From contig NC_092566.1 in the NCBI RefSeq assembly GCF_037975245.1, forward strand, positions 9,983,501 through 10,047,500: a stretch of DNA of 64,000 nt, in the 5' to 3' direction. Source of the stretch: Apostichopus japonicus (Eukaryota; Echinodermata; Holothuroidea; Aspidochirotida; Stichopodidae). The notes beneath the pieces were generated by a model, which had not been told where the DNA came from, ran no database searches, and saw only the letters and a program-made list of their open reading frames with translations. The stretch's first letter is position 1. Every line of letters begins with the position of its first letter. The position numbers were made by a program, and so were the translations under genes. This document shows, in pieces, positions 1 through 12,763 of this stretch.

Positions 1-2261
1 TAGACCTAGCATAGCTTGCATAAAAAAGCAGCTTATTGCCATTTTTGACTGTTGCGACTGCATGCCTCTTCGGGCGGATTGCAAAAGTGTTTTTACAGAA
101 CATTAGGCTTTTCACAGAAAGGTAGGTGGGGCTGGGGTGTACACCCCTACCCTCCCCCTGGCTGGGGGTGTACACCCCTCCCCATTTTCAACTTCACGCA
201 AATCAAGAGCAATTATTAGCATATTGCGTTTACACCTAATTTTGTTTGTCTTAGTATGCTTCAGAATAAACCATTGCACATCTAAAATTATCATTTTGTT
301 TGGCGGGAGGGTGGGGGGGGTGTGGAAACCCCTACATACCACACATGACCACACCCCCTACTTTTTAAAATCCTGGATCAATCCCTACATGCTATATTCA
401 TTATGAAAGATGGCTGACAATGGTATGAAATTCTCTGATATTGTTGAAATATTTATTCTATAATTATTCATATTGTGTGACATCACAGGGGTATGTAGAA
501 CAGAAGGTCCGTAAGTGTTAAATACTTCCATTCACATTTTCCGTTAGCATGACAGATATCATCTCATATGACCTTTGACCTAATACCATGCATATCATCA
601 TAACTTGGGTTCTAGCTATGATCACTTCATGCCCTTGTTGCAACAAGTGAAATTTTTTGATATAAAGAATTGAAACCTTGCTTATTAAAAGTTGTTATAA
701 TACATGTAGATATTTCCCTGCAGCTTGGAATTGCTGAACAGTAAATTGTTTTTAGAGTATTAGATCGGATCTTAAAGATATTTGCTCTCTTTACATGTGT
801 TTGTAAGATTTTAACTGGATATATCTGTCTATTGGTCAATTTGTGAATAGCATCACCATTGTAGCTCAGAGACTGTGCTTTCAAACTGTCTTTGTGCAAT
901 CATTGTTTATGTATTAATATATATTAGATTAAAAAAAACATGCTTTTAAATTTGTCACTCATCATTTATCTCTTTAATCGTCTTGAAGTGATGGCAGATA
1001 GATTCCTTACATCAACAGAAATTTGTCCTTTCACCTCTCCATCTCCCCTCTCAGACAATATAAAATTACAGTGAGACGGAACTCTACTTTACACATAAAA
1101 CTTTCTGGTTTTTGGTTTCGATGATAATCGTAAAATATGCATTCATAATGGTGTTTGTATGTGTGCATGTTGTGTGTGTATGTTTGTGTGTTTGTGATGC
1201 CCAGCTTGTAAACACGATATCTCAAGAAGGGAAGGTCAGACAAATTTGATATTTATATACATTACGTCAGATTCATGAAGGAAACTACTCGGGTTACATC
1301 ATCGAAACCACAATGCATTTTGGATTCTGGTTTTTGTATCTTGTTTGACTAGAATAATGCTGAAAATGGATTGGGGTGATATTCCAAGTCCTGTACCTGG
1401 CTGCACCCACCCCTGCACTTTGTCTCGGGGATCCAACCAGCAGTGTATAGGGACCTTTCGCAACCTTGAGGAAAACAGTGGGTTGCTATGGGACCATGTT
1501 TGATGGTATGGAGCTGGTATTCTGGTAGGCCAATCTGTCACTGCAGTTGGGTGTGCACCACTATAGGACAGGTGTATCCCCCCTTTGAGAAATTTTGGTG
1601 AAATGGATCGAGAGTGCTTAGATACAAACTTGTGCTATATTTTGCAACAATGTTGAAGAATTTCCAATGCTAAGGTTGTACAGCACATACATATTATACA
1701 TTTATGTACTGTACGTTAGGAAGTTTTGTTATAATCTGTCTGCCAGTTAGGGATGGGGGGGGGGGTTGCTGAACCCCTATGGTTTTTTGATAGGTTTTTT
1801 TTTTGATAGGGGATGAAGGTCCTTTCCCCAAAACCTCACCCAGAAGTTTTCATGGTTGCACCCCTGCGTAAAGATGTTGCTCTGTCCTTTCAAAAAATTG
1901 ACAATGGTTTAAGAATACTTTCGATGGTTATTTTAAGAATCGCAACATGATTTGAGGTTTCCATGTTAGAATTTTTTAATACTTTCTGGGGACTTTAATG
2001 TCCTTCCTGATCCTTTCATCCACTAAATTAAAGTATCCACTCCCAAGCATAGATGTACCGAACCGTCCCAAGTATGGGAGGGGAGAGGCCGAAAGCTTTT
2101 GCCCGAAGTTTCGAACCTACTACACAGGGCGCATAAAACATGCTGTGATGCCGGTTGTCAATTTTTGCAAGCTGTATGGCGTACCTAGAATAGTTGGCTC
2201 TCGATGCGGATCCTTCCTTTTATACCCAGTGCATGGGATGCCGTCCTGGAGGAAGGGGCTA

Positions 2262-2322
2262 AGGGGAGGGGACTAAGGGAGTGGGCTAAGGGAGGGGACT
2301 AAGGGAGGGGTTAAGGGAGGTG
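2262..2322. repeat. GGGACTAAGGGAG-type minisatellite
   Basis: About four imperfect copies of a roughly 17-bp G-rich unit containing GGGCTAAGGGAGG. The plus strand is rich in G runs and could form a G-quadruplex. Confidence 0.75.
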
Positions 2323-2897
2323 ATGAAACATTTTTGTTTATTTATGGTGGCTTAGATGCAAATTTGTGCTATATTTGGCAAAGCTTTGAAATGATTATAT
2401 ATAAAGTTCTCATTCTTATTTCTTTTATTTATTTCTCTTATTCTCTTACTTGATTGGGCTGTGGTATGGCGCCTCCTGAATGGTACACGAGCGGACCGCC
2501 AAAGCCCCCTCCGGGCCCGCTTAATACGCCACTATTGTAAGGGTGTTTCACATTCGGAAATGAAAATTTCCGAAATATTTATTTTCTAGTTACTAATAAG
2601 CCCACATCTGTGTGGCTGCTGTCATTAATGTTAATGGAGATGGATTTTTGCATCTACGAAAAAGACTAGCTAAGTATGTTATGAAATGAGCAGCATTTAA
2701 ACAATGCTTTTGGAAGGAAAGATTGCAGTCGAATAGTAAGTGTCCCTATGCTGCCCGGATTTTTCAAAAACTTTAACCGAATTTTAAGTCCCATGAAATT
2801 TTGGAATAGAAAAATCTGGCAAACTTTTTTATCTCGCGACGTTTTCATTATTTCGAAATATTCAGGCAAGAGTTGTTTCTGGCGGCAGGGAAAATCA

Positions 2898-3030
2898 GGA
2901 ACGATTTGGACTAGAATCGGGAACGATTCGGCAAAAAATCGGGAACGATTCGGGCAAGAAACGGGAACGATTCGGGCAAGAAACGGGAACGATTCGGATA
3001 AGAATCGGGAACGATTCGTGGCTATAGAAT
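2898..3030. repeat. Minisatellite of GGGAACGATTCGG units
   Basis: About six copies of a roughly 25-bp unit containing GGGAACGATTCGGGCAAGAA. The reading frame through it is a by-product of the repeat, not a gene. Confidence 0.85.
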
Positions 3031-5945
3031 CTAAACAATTCAGGCAAGAATCGAAGAAAATTCGGGCAAGCGACCGTGTGTTAATTACCTTCGCAATATT
3101 TTTTTAATTTAATTTTAAAAATCAATTTCATACTTTAAAGTACAAATGTCCAGACGCTGCCCGAATTTTTCAACAGCTGTAGCCCGAATTTTGAGTCCCC
3201 TGATTTTTTGGGGGGAAGTGTACCACCCTCCTCCCCCCCCCCCCCCCCGCCAGCTGTGCTCCCATGAATTGCTATCAACACATGATCGCCGTGCAGCCAA
3301 AGTTCTCACAGCTGTCGCGCCAATGTTATTGCGCAATCTCTGTTTCCTTTACAGCTGTCCAAAGTCAACGTCACGAGATAACTATACAATGACTCGTAGT
3401 CTCGTACTCAAACAAGGGCAAAACCGAAAGAGGTTAACCAGCCTGTTCGATGCACGATGAACGCCAAAGTTGTTTCATATTCTAGATAACCAAGCCCGTC
3501 TGTATGGGTAATGTCTTCTTAATTTTTCCATTATAGAGTTTTTTACATTGGTATGTTTTCACTACAAACCTCTCTCGATGTTCCGCCATAGGCGAAGTTA
3601 ATATAGAACTTTGTAAAGTTCTTACTTCGTAGCCTAACAACTTACTGTAACTAGTAAGGCCTACTGTAGGTTTGTATCGCGGAACTAGAACGACAATTGA
3701 TCTTGTGATATGATTTTAACCGAATCACAAGGTAAAGTCTATAGTAACTTACCAAAGTCAAAGAGTAACTTCAGGGATTTAGATTTTAGAAAGAATGTCA
3801 TATTCCTGCCAAATGCCGACTCCACTAAAATTACAAAGAGTAAGAGTAATAATAACTGTATGATCCTTAATAAAAGGAAACTACAGTGCTTGCAATGCAA
3901 TAAAACATAAAGAGTAAGAATTAAAACTAAAAACAAAGAAAGCATGAAAAAGCAGCAGGCTGTACAGAAAAAGAAAGAAAGACAAGCTAACGTTTAAAAT
4001 TAATATTATGAGTTTTAGCCTGAGGACTGAAAGATAAAGGATAGCGGGGATTTGGTAAAAGTGTGGGGACCGAGCAGTAACAGAACAGACTAAAACATAT
4101 GCAACCAACAAAGAATGACACAAGACAAGTTGACAGCTTGGAGGCTGGAGGAGCTCTACTCTATATTATCCTCTGGTGACATCATCTCCAACATACATAA
4201 ACAAATTAACACTAACAGATACCAACACCCTATAACACAATCCTATTGGTAGGTGGAAGATTACTCCCACTAGGTCATTCCATCTCTCACAAACATCTAC
4301 ACCTGTATAACATGGGATCACACCAGTGTATGTGCACCTGGGTACTCTCCAAATGACCTGGCCACAAAAGTTGCCAAACATAACTGAACCTACAGTGTAA
4401 ACAATAGATGAATACCAACAATGCCATAAATTGCTATCCTCAGTAGACTAGCACTAACAGAGACCAGAATAGTCTAAAATATGTCAGCAAGTAAAATATA
4501 CTAGCCTAAGGTAGCATAAGCAAGCTAGGACCCTACAAAAGAAGAAGGCTGCCTGAGCCTACCACTGTCTCATAAGCTGGACATGGAGGAGGTGATTACT
4601 GCCAGTCCAAAGGGACTCCAGCTTGCTATGTACTACAAGGCAGAGGTAAACACACTCAACCTCTTCCTGTACCTCACAAATCACCCACCCTGCCCCTTCT
4701 TATACAAATATTGGTATTTCAATGGCCCTTATAGTTTTATGCATTTTATACTGTTTTACAGCATGTGTGGTGGTAAGTTCTCTGCTCATGAACTTGATGC
4801 ACTGTGTTAGGCTAGACCTACAAACTTCAATGTGCTACTGCAGCATTGTGGCATGAATTATGACATACTTCAGGCTTTGAAATGAGAAATGTTAGTCATT
4901 GCTTAGTGAATTTCCCAAATTTGGGATCAAGAACTGTAGTGGCTGTCGTGTATCATTTTTGTTCAACGTACCATTACCGACTAGGTGTTCGGTATTTGCG
5001 TACGAAGTTACAGCAGAATATGATCGCAAACATGTCATTTATGTGCTTAAAGTGATGCAAAAGAGTAACTTCTCTATGTTTTAGAGTAATGTTAACCCCT
5101 AAACCTAATCCTTCATATGCACATACTACACACCCAGGTTGTAATGGTATTTTCATCGTCAATGGCATGACGACCACATCAGTTTTATTATATCTGACTG
5201 TATTCCATTATCTTCTGTGATGTGGTTTATCAAACATAAAGTAGCTCTCTTCTTCTTCTTTTTTGTTGTTTTATTGTCCTCATGACAAGCAGTCAGAAAG
5301 GTCAAAGGTGGTTGAAAGTGTACAGTAGCTTAAATGTTACTACATCTCTTAATGAAATTCCAGAACAGAGATGGTACCATCATCTTTTATGAATTACAAA
5401 TTATGCAGCAATATACATTGTTAATATGCTGCAAATATATGTATATAGATCAATATCAGAGACCATATGATACCAATGTAAACATATTAGTTAATTAATG
5501 CTCCATTTACTTTTATTGACTGCTTTGTATTTACCCTTACATGAGGTAATTTTGTCATGTTGCAGTTTTCAAGAGAGCAAAGAGCTTTTTTTTTTGGCTA
5601 CCATGGGATTCAAACAAGTCATCTCAGGATTATAAGCACTGCACAGTTGCAGTTTTTAAATACTTTGCAAGTTTGCAGTAAAGCAGAGTGAATTAATTAA
5701 TTAATGTTCACGTATCTGTTTATGCAAACTGAGGTATTATTTCAATCCTTAAAACAGGTGTATGTTAATTGCAATGTTTGTTAAATTGCATTTTAACATG
5801 ACTAGAAAAATGTTCACAGTGGCCAGCCCCTGTGAAGATATTCACGATTGATTTTAATACAAGTTTTCCTGACGTTCTGTTTATAATTTCCCATCTTTTT
5901 TTTTTGCCCCCACCATCTTTTACCAGATTTACACATGTCTGCAAC

Positions 5946-6607
5946 ATGAGCCTTAAGAAAGCCGTGAGCAAGTGGACTTGCGAAGATGTCGCCACCTGGC
6001 TGCAGGGCAATGGATTCCAATCCTATAAGAAACTCTTCTGCGTCACGCATAAAATTGACGGCCTTGCTCTTCTCTGCATCACAGAAGATGATCTGAAAAA
6101 TCCACCACTGAACCTCACAGTGCTTGGAGATGTGAAAAGATTAACGATTGGCATTAACAGACTCCGTTCACAAACTGGAGGTTCCTTTGAGGGCACCCTA
6201 GGGTTACTCGGTGTGCAGCCTGTCGTCGCATGCGATGCAGTGGAGGTATCCATCAAAAATCGGGGTAGCAAGCAGCGAAAGACAAGTCCAAACTGTAACG
6301 GCCACCAGCATGCCTTAAACAAACGTACTTCGTTGGACGGCATCGCGTGGCCAGCGGAACCTAGATTTAAATCTGAGATTCACAAAACGGTTATAAGTTA
6401 CGTCTACGTTTCTCTGGTGTTTTTCTTGACGGCTTTTGTCATGGTGGAAGTCCACGATCGTGTACCGGATGTTGAAAAGTACCCCCCGTTACCTGACATT
6501 GTCTTAGACAACCTACCGTACATGCCATGGGCGTTCAAGGCCAGTGAGCTTTGTGGAGTTGTATTATCCATTATTCTTCTGGTAGTCATCATTCTTCATA
6601 AACACAA
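5946..6607 (+). CDS. SAMD8: SAMD8 coding exon 1: SAM domain and first membrane segments
   Basis: Encodes residues 1-220 plus two bases of codon 221. The SAM domain runs from about [15 protein letters not shown] to TIGINRLR. After it come a polar linker rich in K, R, N and S, a hydrophobic segment (about 149-169), a luminal-type loop containing [13 protein letters not shown], and a second hydrophobic stretch (201-218). The donor is GTAAGT at 6608. A pyrimidine tract ending in CAG at 5926 lies 19 bases before the ATG, so the transcript is probably spliced in the 5' UTR. Residues upstream of the ATG in the same frame do not resemble the family. Confidence 0.95.
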
Positions 6608-8624
6608 GTAAGTATTCAGTGTACAGAGCATTTGGTTTTGGTTTGAAAAGCGAAACATCATTGCATGGTCATAGTAATATATCAAAGGCATAGGGATATT
6701 GAAGAGTGGAAGGGGGGGGGACAGAGGGTGCACCTCACTCCTCAATTTGAAAAGTGGACAACTGGGTTTTTTCTGCTCTCTGCTTTTCAAACTAGGGAAA
6801 CACCCCTTGGTGTTGATGGCGTCATAATCTTCCAACTGAGTTTGGGAAATTTTGAGTACTTAAGTTAACATTTTGAGATAAAGCATTGAAAAAAAAATGA
6901 AAGTCAAAATTTTCTGGTACATTTTCAATTTGTGAAAGAACAGTTTAGCTGTCTGAGATTAAATATGAGAAGAATTTCAAGAAAATAATCGCAAATGGAA
7001 AGAAAGTGGACTTTTTGAGATAATAAGCACTTGGTGAATTTATACCGTGACTGGTCACTTTGATTCATTAATGATATGTGAGAATTTTTATAACACTGTG
7101 GTGATTACTTATTCTGAAAGGATATTCATATTGACATTTTGATAATCTTGAGTAATCTTCTTATAATCTATTTCAGGTTTATTGTCCTGAGAAGGTTGTT
7201 TGCAATCACCGGGACTGTCTTTCTTCTGAGATGTCTTACAATGTTTGTTACTGCATTATCTGTTCCAGACCACAGACTGGAATGTTCTAGCAAGGTACTC
7301 TATATTCATGTTATATGTATGACCACAGACTGGAATGGTATAGTCATGAAATATGTATGACCACAGACTGGAATGGTATAGTCATGAAATATGTATGACC
7401 ACAGACTGGAATGGTATAGTCATGTATATGTATGACCCCAGATTGGAATGGTATAGTCATGAAATATGTATGACCACAGACTGGAATGGTATAGTCATGT
7501 ATATGTATGACCACAGACTGGAATGGTATAGTCATGTATATGTATGACCACAAACTGGAATGGTATAGTCATGTATATGTATGACCACAGATTGGAATGA
7601 TATAGTCATGTATATGTATGACCACAGACTGGAATGGTATAGTCATGTATATGTATGACCACAGACTGGAATGGTATAGTCATGAAATATGTATGACCAC
7701 AGACTGGAATGGTATAGTCATGAAATATGTATGACCACAGACTGGAATGGTATAGTCATGTATATGTATGACCCCAGATTGGAATGGTATAATCATGAAA
7801 TATGTATGACCACAGACTGGAGTGGTATAGGCATGTATATGTATGACCACAGACTGGAATGGTATAGTCATGTATATGTATGACCACAAACTGGAATGGT
7901 ATAGTCATGTATATGTATGACCACAGATTGGAATGATATTGTCATGTATAAGTATGACCACAGACTGGAATGGTATAGTCATGTATATGTATGACCACAG
8001 ATTGGAATGATATATTCATGTATATGTATGACCACAGACTGGAATGGTATAGTCATGTATATGTATGACCACAGACTGGAATGGTATAGTCATGTATATG
8101 TATGACCACAGACTGGAATGGTTTAGTCATGTATATGTATGACCACAGACTGGAATGGTATAGTCATGTATATGTATGACCACAGACTGGAATGGTATAG
8201 TCATGTATATGTATGACCACAGACTGGAATGGTAGTCATGTATATGTATGACCACAGACAGGAATGGTATAGTCATGTTCATGTATGACCACAAACTGGA
8301 ATGGTATAGTCATGAAATATGTATGACCACAGACTGGAATGGTATAGTCATGTATATGTATGACCACAGACTGGAATGGTATAGTCATGTATATGTATGA
8401 CCACAGACTGGAATGGTATAGTCATGTATATGTATGACCACAGACTGGAATGGTATAGTCATGTATATGTATGACCACAGACAGGAATGGTATAGTCATG
8501 TTCATGTATGACCACAAACTGGAATGGTATAGTCATGTATATGTATCACCACAGACTGGAATGATATAGTCATTTTTATCTATGGCTATTACATAATATG
8601 TGCTGGCAAGGTATGGTATAGTCA

Positions 8625-8666
<42 letters not shown>

Positions 8667-11005
8667 ACCACAGACTAGAATTTACTGGCAAAGTGGCAAG
8701 GTATTGTACAGTTATGCAGTGTTTGTAGACTTTATGATTTCATTTTGTATATTAGATGACTGTGATATTGTGTACCAGTGTTTTTTTGCCTGCATGTACG
8801 TGCATGCGTGTATTTGTGTGTGTGTGTTATCTTGCTATAGCTGGATAGTGGAAAAATGAAATGACAAAATGCAATCCTATAAGTATTGCATTGGAGCCAA
8901 CAGTTAATAGTACATGAATAATAGTACATGAATCATAAACCAAAGAGGTTTCATACACTTCACCTATTTAGAACTTAAACAAATGTACTCTAGCAGTGAA
9001 CAATCAGTGTTGCTGAAGTATTTTGAGGGAAAAACTGTTCTTAATGATAAGAATTGGTGCACAGTGTCTTTGAAAATCATGAAAGAAAAAAAAGAACATA
9101 CAAACTAGTACATGTAATGTTGCTCTAACATTTTTATTCTTTGTCGTTTTTTCAATTAATTGCCAGTTTTATCGTAGTTTCTCATCCTCCTCTGATATTC
9201 AGTCGTTTTTCAAACATTTTCATTCTAACAGATGTATGGAGATCTACATACAAAAATATGGAGAGCTATTGAAATATGCACAGGATTTGGTATGACACTT
9301 ACAGGTGTCAGAACGTGTGGAGACTACATGTTCAGTGGTCACACTATTGTTATTACAACCCTCAACCATTTTATTACAGAGTGTAAGTTGTTTTACCTTT
9401 AATAATTAGCTATTTTTTTAATTCAATGATTTTTTTGTGATAATGTGATATAATTCCAAGGCATATGAAGAATACACTCTTTGAGAATCTCGACTGCAAA
9501 TTTTTGAAAATGTTTTGCAGTTCCCATCTGAATCTTAGAACTAAGTTAAAGATTTACCATGCTACACCCTCCCTTCACCCAACTCCCCCCCCCCCAAATA
9601 GGCTTGTGCAATTAGGAACTGCATCCATTTCTTATATATGTATGTATTTTAGATCCTCCTGCAAGCAGCAACTCGTGAAGAAGCCTCATTGGCTTATCAA
9701 AGCCGCAAGCTGACCGAAGTCAGTCTCTCAGATTCATATTTAACGTCCATGATTATGAATTGTCAATTGTCGACAACTCTGTAACTGGACGACATACATA
9801 AATCTTGGAGTGACTCGAACTCGGGACCTTATGATTGAAAGGCACCGGCATTAACCACTGAGCTAACCCTCCACTGAGCTAACACTCCACTGAGCTAACA
9901 CTCCACTGAGCTAACACTCCACTGAGCTAACACTCCACTGAGCTAACACTCCACTGAGCTAACACTCCACTGAGCTAACACTCCACTGAGCTAACACTCC
10001 ACTGAGCTAACACTCCACTGAGCTAACACTCCACTGAGCTAACACTCCACTGAGCTAACACTCCACTGAGCTAACACTCCACTGAGCTAACACTCCACTG
10101 AGCTAACACTCCACTGAGCTAACACTCCACTGAGCTAGTTACGGATTGACAGTTCAACACTAAAATGTCATAACTATGAGTTGAATATCTGTAGGAAATT
10201 TGAATACAAATTTACAATAACAAAAAATTTGCTATAAAACACCTTTGTTACTACTGATCTAAAGAATGGTGAAATTTGAGTTTTCTTCTCCCATGCTTCC
10301 AAGACCACACTTATCGGCCTAACTCATAGCATATCTTATAAACAAAAGTCTTTTTGCAATCTTTCCCTTTTCTTTGCATTGCTGTGATGCCATTACTTCA
10401 AAATGAAGTATTTAAAACATCATTATTAAACCAGTTCCATTTAAGGGCTTTAAATGTCCCTTTAGAACAAGAGGTATGGCATTGCGAGTTTTTTCTTCTC
10501 GTCCTTTCTCCTTCCTCCTCCCCCCTTCCCTCCTCATCCCCTCCTCACTTTCATGTCCTCCATCTGACGGCTAACGGGGGGAAACTGGCATCAAAACTTT
10601 AGCAATATTGAACACAACCATAAATGGAGAGTTGTCAAATTACAGCAACTGAAAGAGTAAATGTTTCCCTCTTTTTTTTCAGATTCGCCTCGTAACTTCC
10701 ACCTCCTCCACACCCTATCCTGGATATTGAACATCTTTGGTGTTTTCTTCATCTTGGCCGCTCATGAGCATTACTCTATCGACGTCATCGTTGCCTTCTA
10801 CATCACCTCCCGCCTCTTCCTCTATTATCACACCCTGGCGAACACGAGGGCGCTAAAGCAAACCGACGAGAGGACTAAGGTTTGGTTCCCGATGTTCTCT
10901 TATTTCGAGTCCAACATAGAGGGGGTCGTTCCGAATGAATTTGTCTGGCCTATAAGTATACCATGGTTTTTGGAAGATTTCTTGCCTAGGGAATTGGTTA
11001 CATGA
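5946..11005 (+). CDS. SAMD8: SAMD8 / sphingomyelin synthase-related protein (SMSr), complete, 4 coding exons
   Basis: Joined exons 5946-6607, 7177-7294, 9232-9382 and 10683-11005 give 1254 nt, or 417 residues plus a TGA stop, close to the length I recall for human SAMD8 (about 415). Visible parts are a SAM domain (residues about 6-75), a basic linker, membrane segments at about 149-169 and 201-218 and further ones in exons 2-4. The family's catalytic motifs are [10 protein letters not shown] (His297) and HEHYSIDV (His340, Asp344). Family knowledge: SMSr is an ER multispanning enzyme that makes ceramide phosphoethanolamine and helps control ER ceramide; the SAM domain drives oligomerisation. 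All introns are GT-AG and phases match (2, 0, 1). The ATG at 5946 directly precedes the SAM domain. An acceptor-like CAG at 5924-5926 suggests a 5' UTR intron and an upstream non-coding exon that I could not place. The gene converges on paladin. Confidence 0.95.
7177..7294 (+). CDS. SAMD8: SAMD8 coding exon 2: membrane segment
   Basis: Completes codon 221 and encodes residues 222-260, beginning [19 protein letters not shown] and ending [11 protein letters not shown]. The acceptor is TTTCAG before 7177 and the donor is AAG|GTACTC at 7295. The last coding bases (7268-7284) are the seed of the minisatellite that fills the start of the next intron. Known SAMD8 proteins have the same hydrophobic helix followed by a short loop before the [10 protein letters not shown] motif. 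Confidence 0.93.
7320..8580 (+). repeat. 37-38 bp minisatellite seeded from SAMD8 exon 2
   Basis: About 34 tandem copies of a 37-38 bp unit containing GACCACAGACTGGAATGG and TATAGTCATG. The first 17 bases match the last coding part of exon 2 at 7268-7284, and the exon-intron junction region itself reads like a diverged first copy. A higher-order repeat of nine units (about 336 bp) relates 7344-7553 to 7680-7889. A TA microsatellite follows at about 8632-8660. Open frames on both strands here are repeat artefacts. Confidence 0.95.
9232..9382 (+). CDS. SAMD8: SAMD8 coding exon 3: first catalytic motif
   Basis: Encodes residues 261-310 plus one base. It contains [20 protein letters not shown] followed by T, the C-G-D-x3-S-G-H-T signature of sphingomyelin synthases, with the catalytic His297. 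The acceptor is TAACAG before 9232 and the donor is GAGT|GTAAGT at 9383. Phase 0 in and phase 1 out both fit the neighbouring exons. Confidence 0.93.
9690..9870 (-). repeat. tRNA-derived SINE (family 1)
   Basis: On the minus strand there is an A-box-like TTAGCTCAGTGGTTAATGCC followed about 40 bases later by a B-box-like GAGTTCGAGTC, then a short non-coding body. The tRNA-like head adjoins the A-box tandem array at 9855-10137. It lies in SAMD8 intron 3. Confidence 0.75.
9855..10137. repeat. 16-bp minisatellite made of SINE A-box copies
   Basis: About 18 nearly perfect copies of a 16-bp unit, plus-strand CCACTGAGCTAACACT. On the minus strand each copy is TTAGCTCAGTGG, the pol III box A of the adjoining SINE head. 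Confidence 0.95.
10683..11005 (+). CDS. SAMD8: SAMD8 terminal coding exon: second catalytic motif and C-terminus
   Basis: Follows a long pyrimidine tract and CAG at 10680-10682. It completes codon 311 and encodes residues 311-417 with stop TGA at 11003-11005. [20 protein letters not shown] is followed by [20 protein letters not shown], the H-Y-S-x-D signature with catalytic His340 and Asp344 and the conserved downstream YYH. The tail ([20 protein letters not shown] and beyond) is typical of SAMD8 rather than SMS1 or SMS2. Confidence 0.95.
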
Positions 11006-11700
11006 TAGAGGTAATATTTGTTTATTTCAAGTTTTTGTTTTTCCTTTCCTTTTTTTCGTTTTTTAACAGGGTTCCTTCCAGAGCAACTTTCTTTCCTTTG
11101 TGACGTGTTTCAAGGCTTTTTTGCCAAAGTGATGATGCCATTTCAAGCAATTGTTTGAAACTGGTTGATATTTTTAAATAGCTTTCAGGTTAATTTTATG
11201 AAGTGTTATGAAATGTGCTCTGTATGTCCCATATTGTGTCGTTTAACTTGTTGTATCCGGTGTTCGTATTCACTTTAAATCCAACTCAATTTCATGGATT
11301 CTCATACCCACTGCCACAGCAGAACCACTTAGTCATTAACCTTCTCACTGCAGCTGTTTGTGTCCTAGAAATAGTTCACGTTCGCAAAATGTCGATAAAT
11401 TTAGAAAAGATATGTAATTGTTTTGTTTCTTTTCTACGCCTAAGGTCCACATCATTGCCCCGGTAGCTTTGCCTCTCGTGAAAACTTTTTTTCATCTACC
11501 TCTCACTGAGACATTTAGTCCTTGATTTAATACGAGCACCTCCCCCAGATGGTTGGAAAGTTTCCGATGAGCAGAACAGTCAAGCGAATACTTCTGAAAA
11601 CTGTCACCATCAGCTTGCTGTATCATGACCTTGTAGAAATCTTTATCAATGAGAGTCTGTAAGTTTTGTCTTTGAATTCCTGAAGCCTACTCAACTCGTC

Positions 11701-11771
11701 GTTATATCAAATTTCCTGCAATCTTGTAAGGCATAGAGAGCCTTACAAGATTGCAGGAAATTTGATATAAC
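11701..11771 (+). ncRNA. Perfect 32-bp hairpin in the presumed SAMD8 3' UTR
   Basis: Arms 11701-11732 and 11740-11771 are exact reverse complements with a 7-base loop (ATAGAGA). Transcribed, this forms a fully paired stem. It could be a small-RNA precursor, a young fold-back element, or a sequencing or assembly fold-back. Perfect pairing is unusual for a miRNA precursor. Confidence 0.5.
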
Positions 11772-12634
11772 CTTGACTGAAGTTTCCTGGATTTTTCATT
11801 GCATCTGTTTCCATTCTTGCACTTCAATATGCAATCTGATAAAAGCCAAATTCTATTTGGAATTATAAAATGCATCTCCAAAGTGGTTGCTGGTTTTATC
11901 ACTTTTTTTTTCAAACTGGTTTGATATTTGATATATATTTGGTGCAAAATGGACAGAGAAAAATATAAGATGGTTCTATTAGTACCCAAGTGCATTGTAC
12001 ATTTAACCCAGAATCAGGACAAAGTAGAGGAAAATGAGTCATGGGAAAGAGCAATAGAAATTTTCTTTCTAGAAGAGGATGTGACCCAGTGCCCTAACAA
12101 GCCCAGTGCTCTACCTATTGAGCTATCCAGCTCAGTACAGGCATTGGTGGCACTCTCTATGTGTAACCGTTTAAGTGTCTGTGCTCTCTTCTATTGTTTA
12201 TCATTTCCCAGCCAGTTTTTCCATTGTTCATTTTTCCATTGTTCAGTTTTTCCATTGTTCAGTTTTTCCATTGTTCAGTTTTTCCATTGTTCATTTTCCA
12301 TTGTTCAGTAACTTGGAAATAAATAAATATTACTGTGGGCACTAAATAATCACATGATCTGCTCCTATTTTTGCAGCGATTTTTTATCAGTTTTGAAGAA
12401 AAGATGTCAAAGGTGCCTAATATGCTGTATTTCACCGCAGTTTCCTAACAATCGAAGAACAAATTAAAATTAGTAAATGCTGTAGCAGGTCAGGGTGAGA
12501 TTGTTTATGAGTCACAGAAGGTGCTTTAAGTTTGTAACTTTGTCTGTTTCATGTCTCGTTTGTCCAGAGACCAGTTTAGATGTAATTGTTACATCCTATG
12601 TAAATCATTCATATTGTATATGGATGGATATTTG

Positions 12635-12640
12635 AATAAA
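12635..12640 (+). terminator. Candidate SAMD8 polyadenylation signal
   Basis: AATAAA lies about 1.63 kb after the SAMD8 stop, in a T-rich setting typical of an animal 3' end. If it is used, the 3' UTR contains the 32-bp perfect hairpin at 11701-11771 and the CCATTGTTCAGTTTTT-like repeats at 12205-12310. Another AATAAA-like run near 12316 is an alternative. No transcript evidence is available. Confidence 0.4.
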
Positions 12641-12763
12641 CTTGAAATTTAAGGGTGCTAGGAGCTAGGAAACATTTTGGGAAAGTATTCGACTCAGAAA
12701 CCCCTTACCGAACGGTAGACTCTCCATTGGTTTTTATCAAGTGTTGAGTAGGATCTGCTCATA

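Larger units (their letters stand above)
1..5926. other. Upstream of SAMD8: no gene recognised
   Basis: No conserved exon was seen on either strand. It contains G/C homopolymer tracts (for example 310-320, 1756-1766, 3233-3248), short G-rich minisatellites and two copies of an interspersed repeat (2745-2815 and 3150-3215). The SAMD8 promoter and a non-coding first exon are expected here but cannot be placed by eye. Confidence 0.6.
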
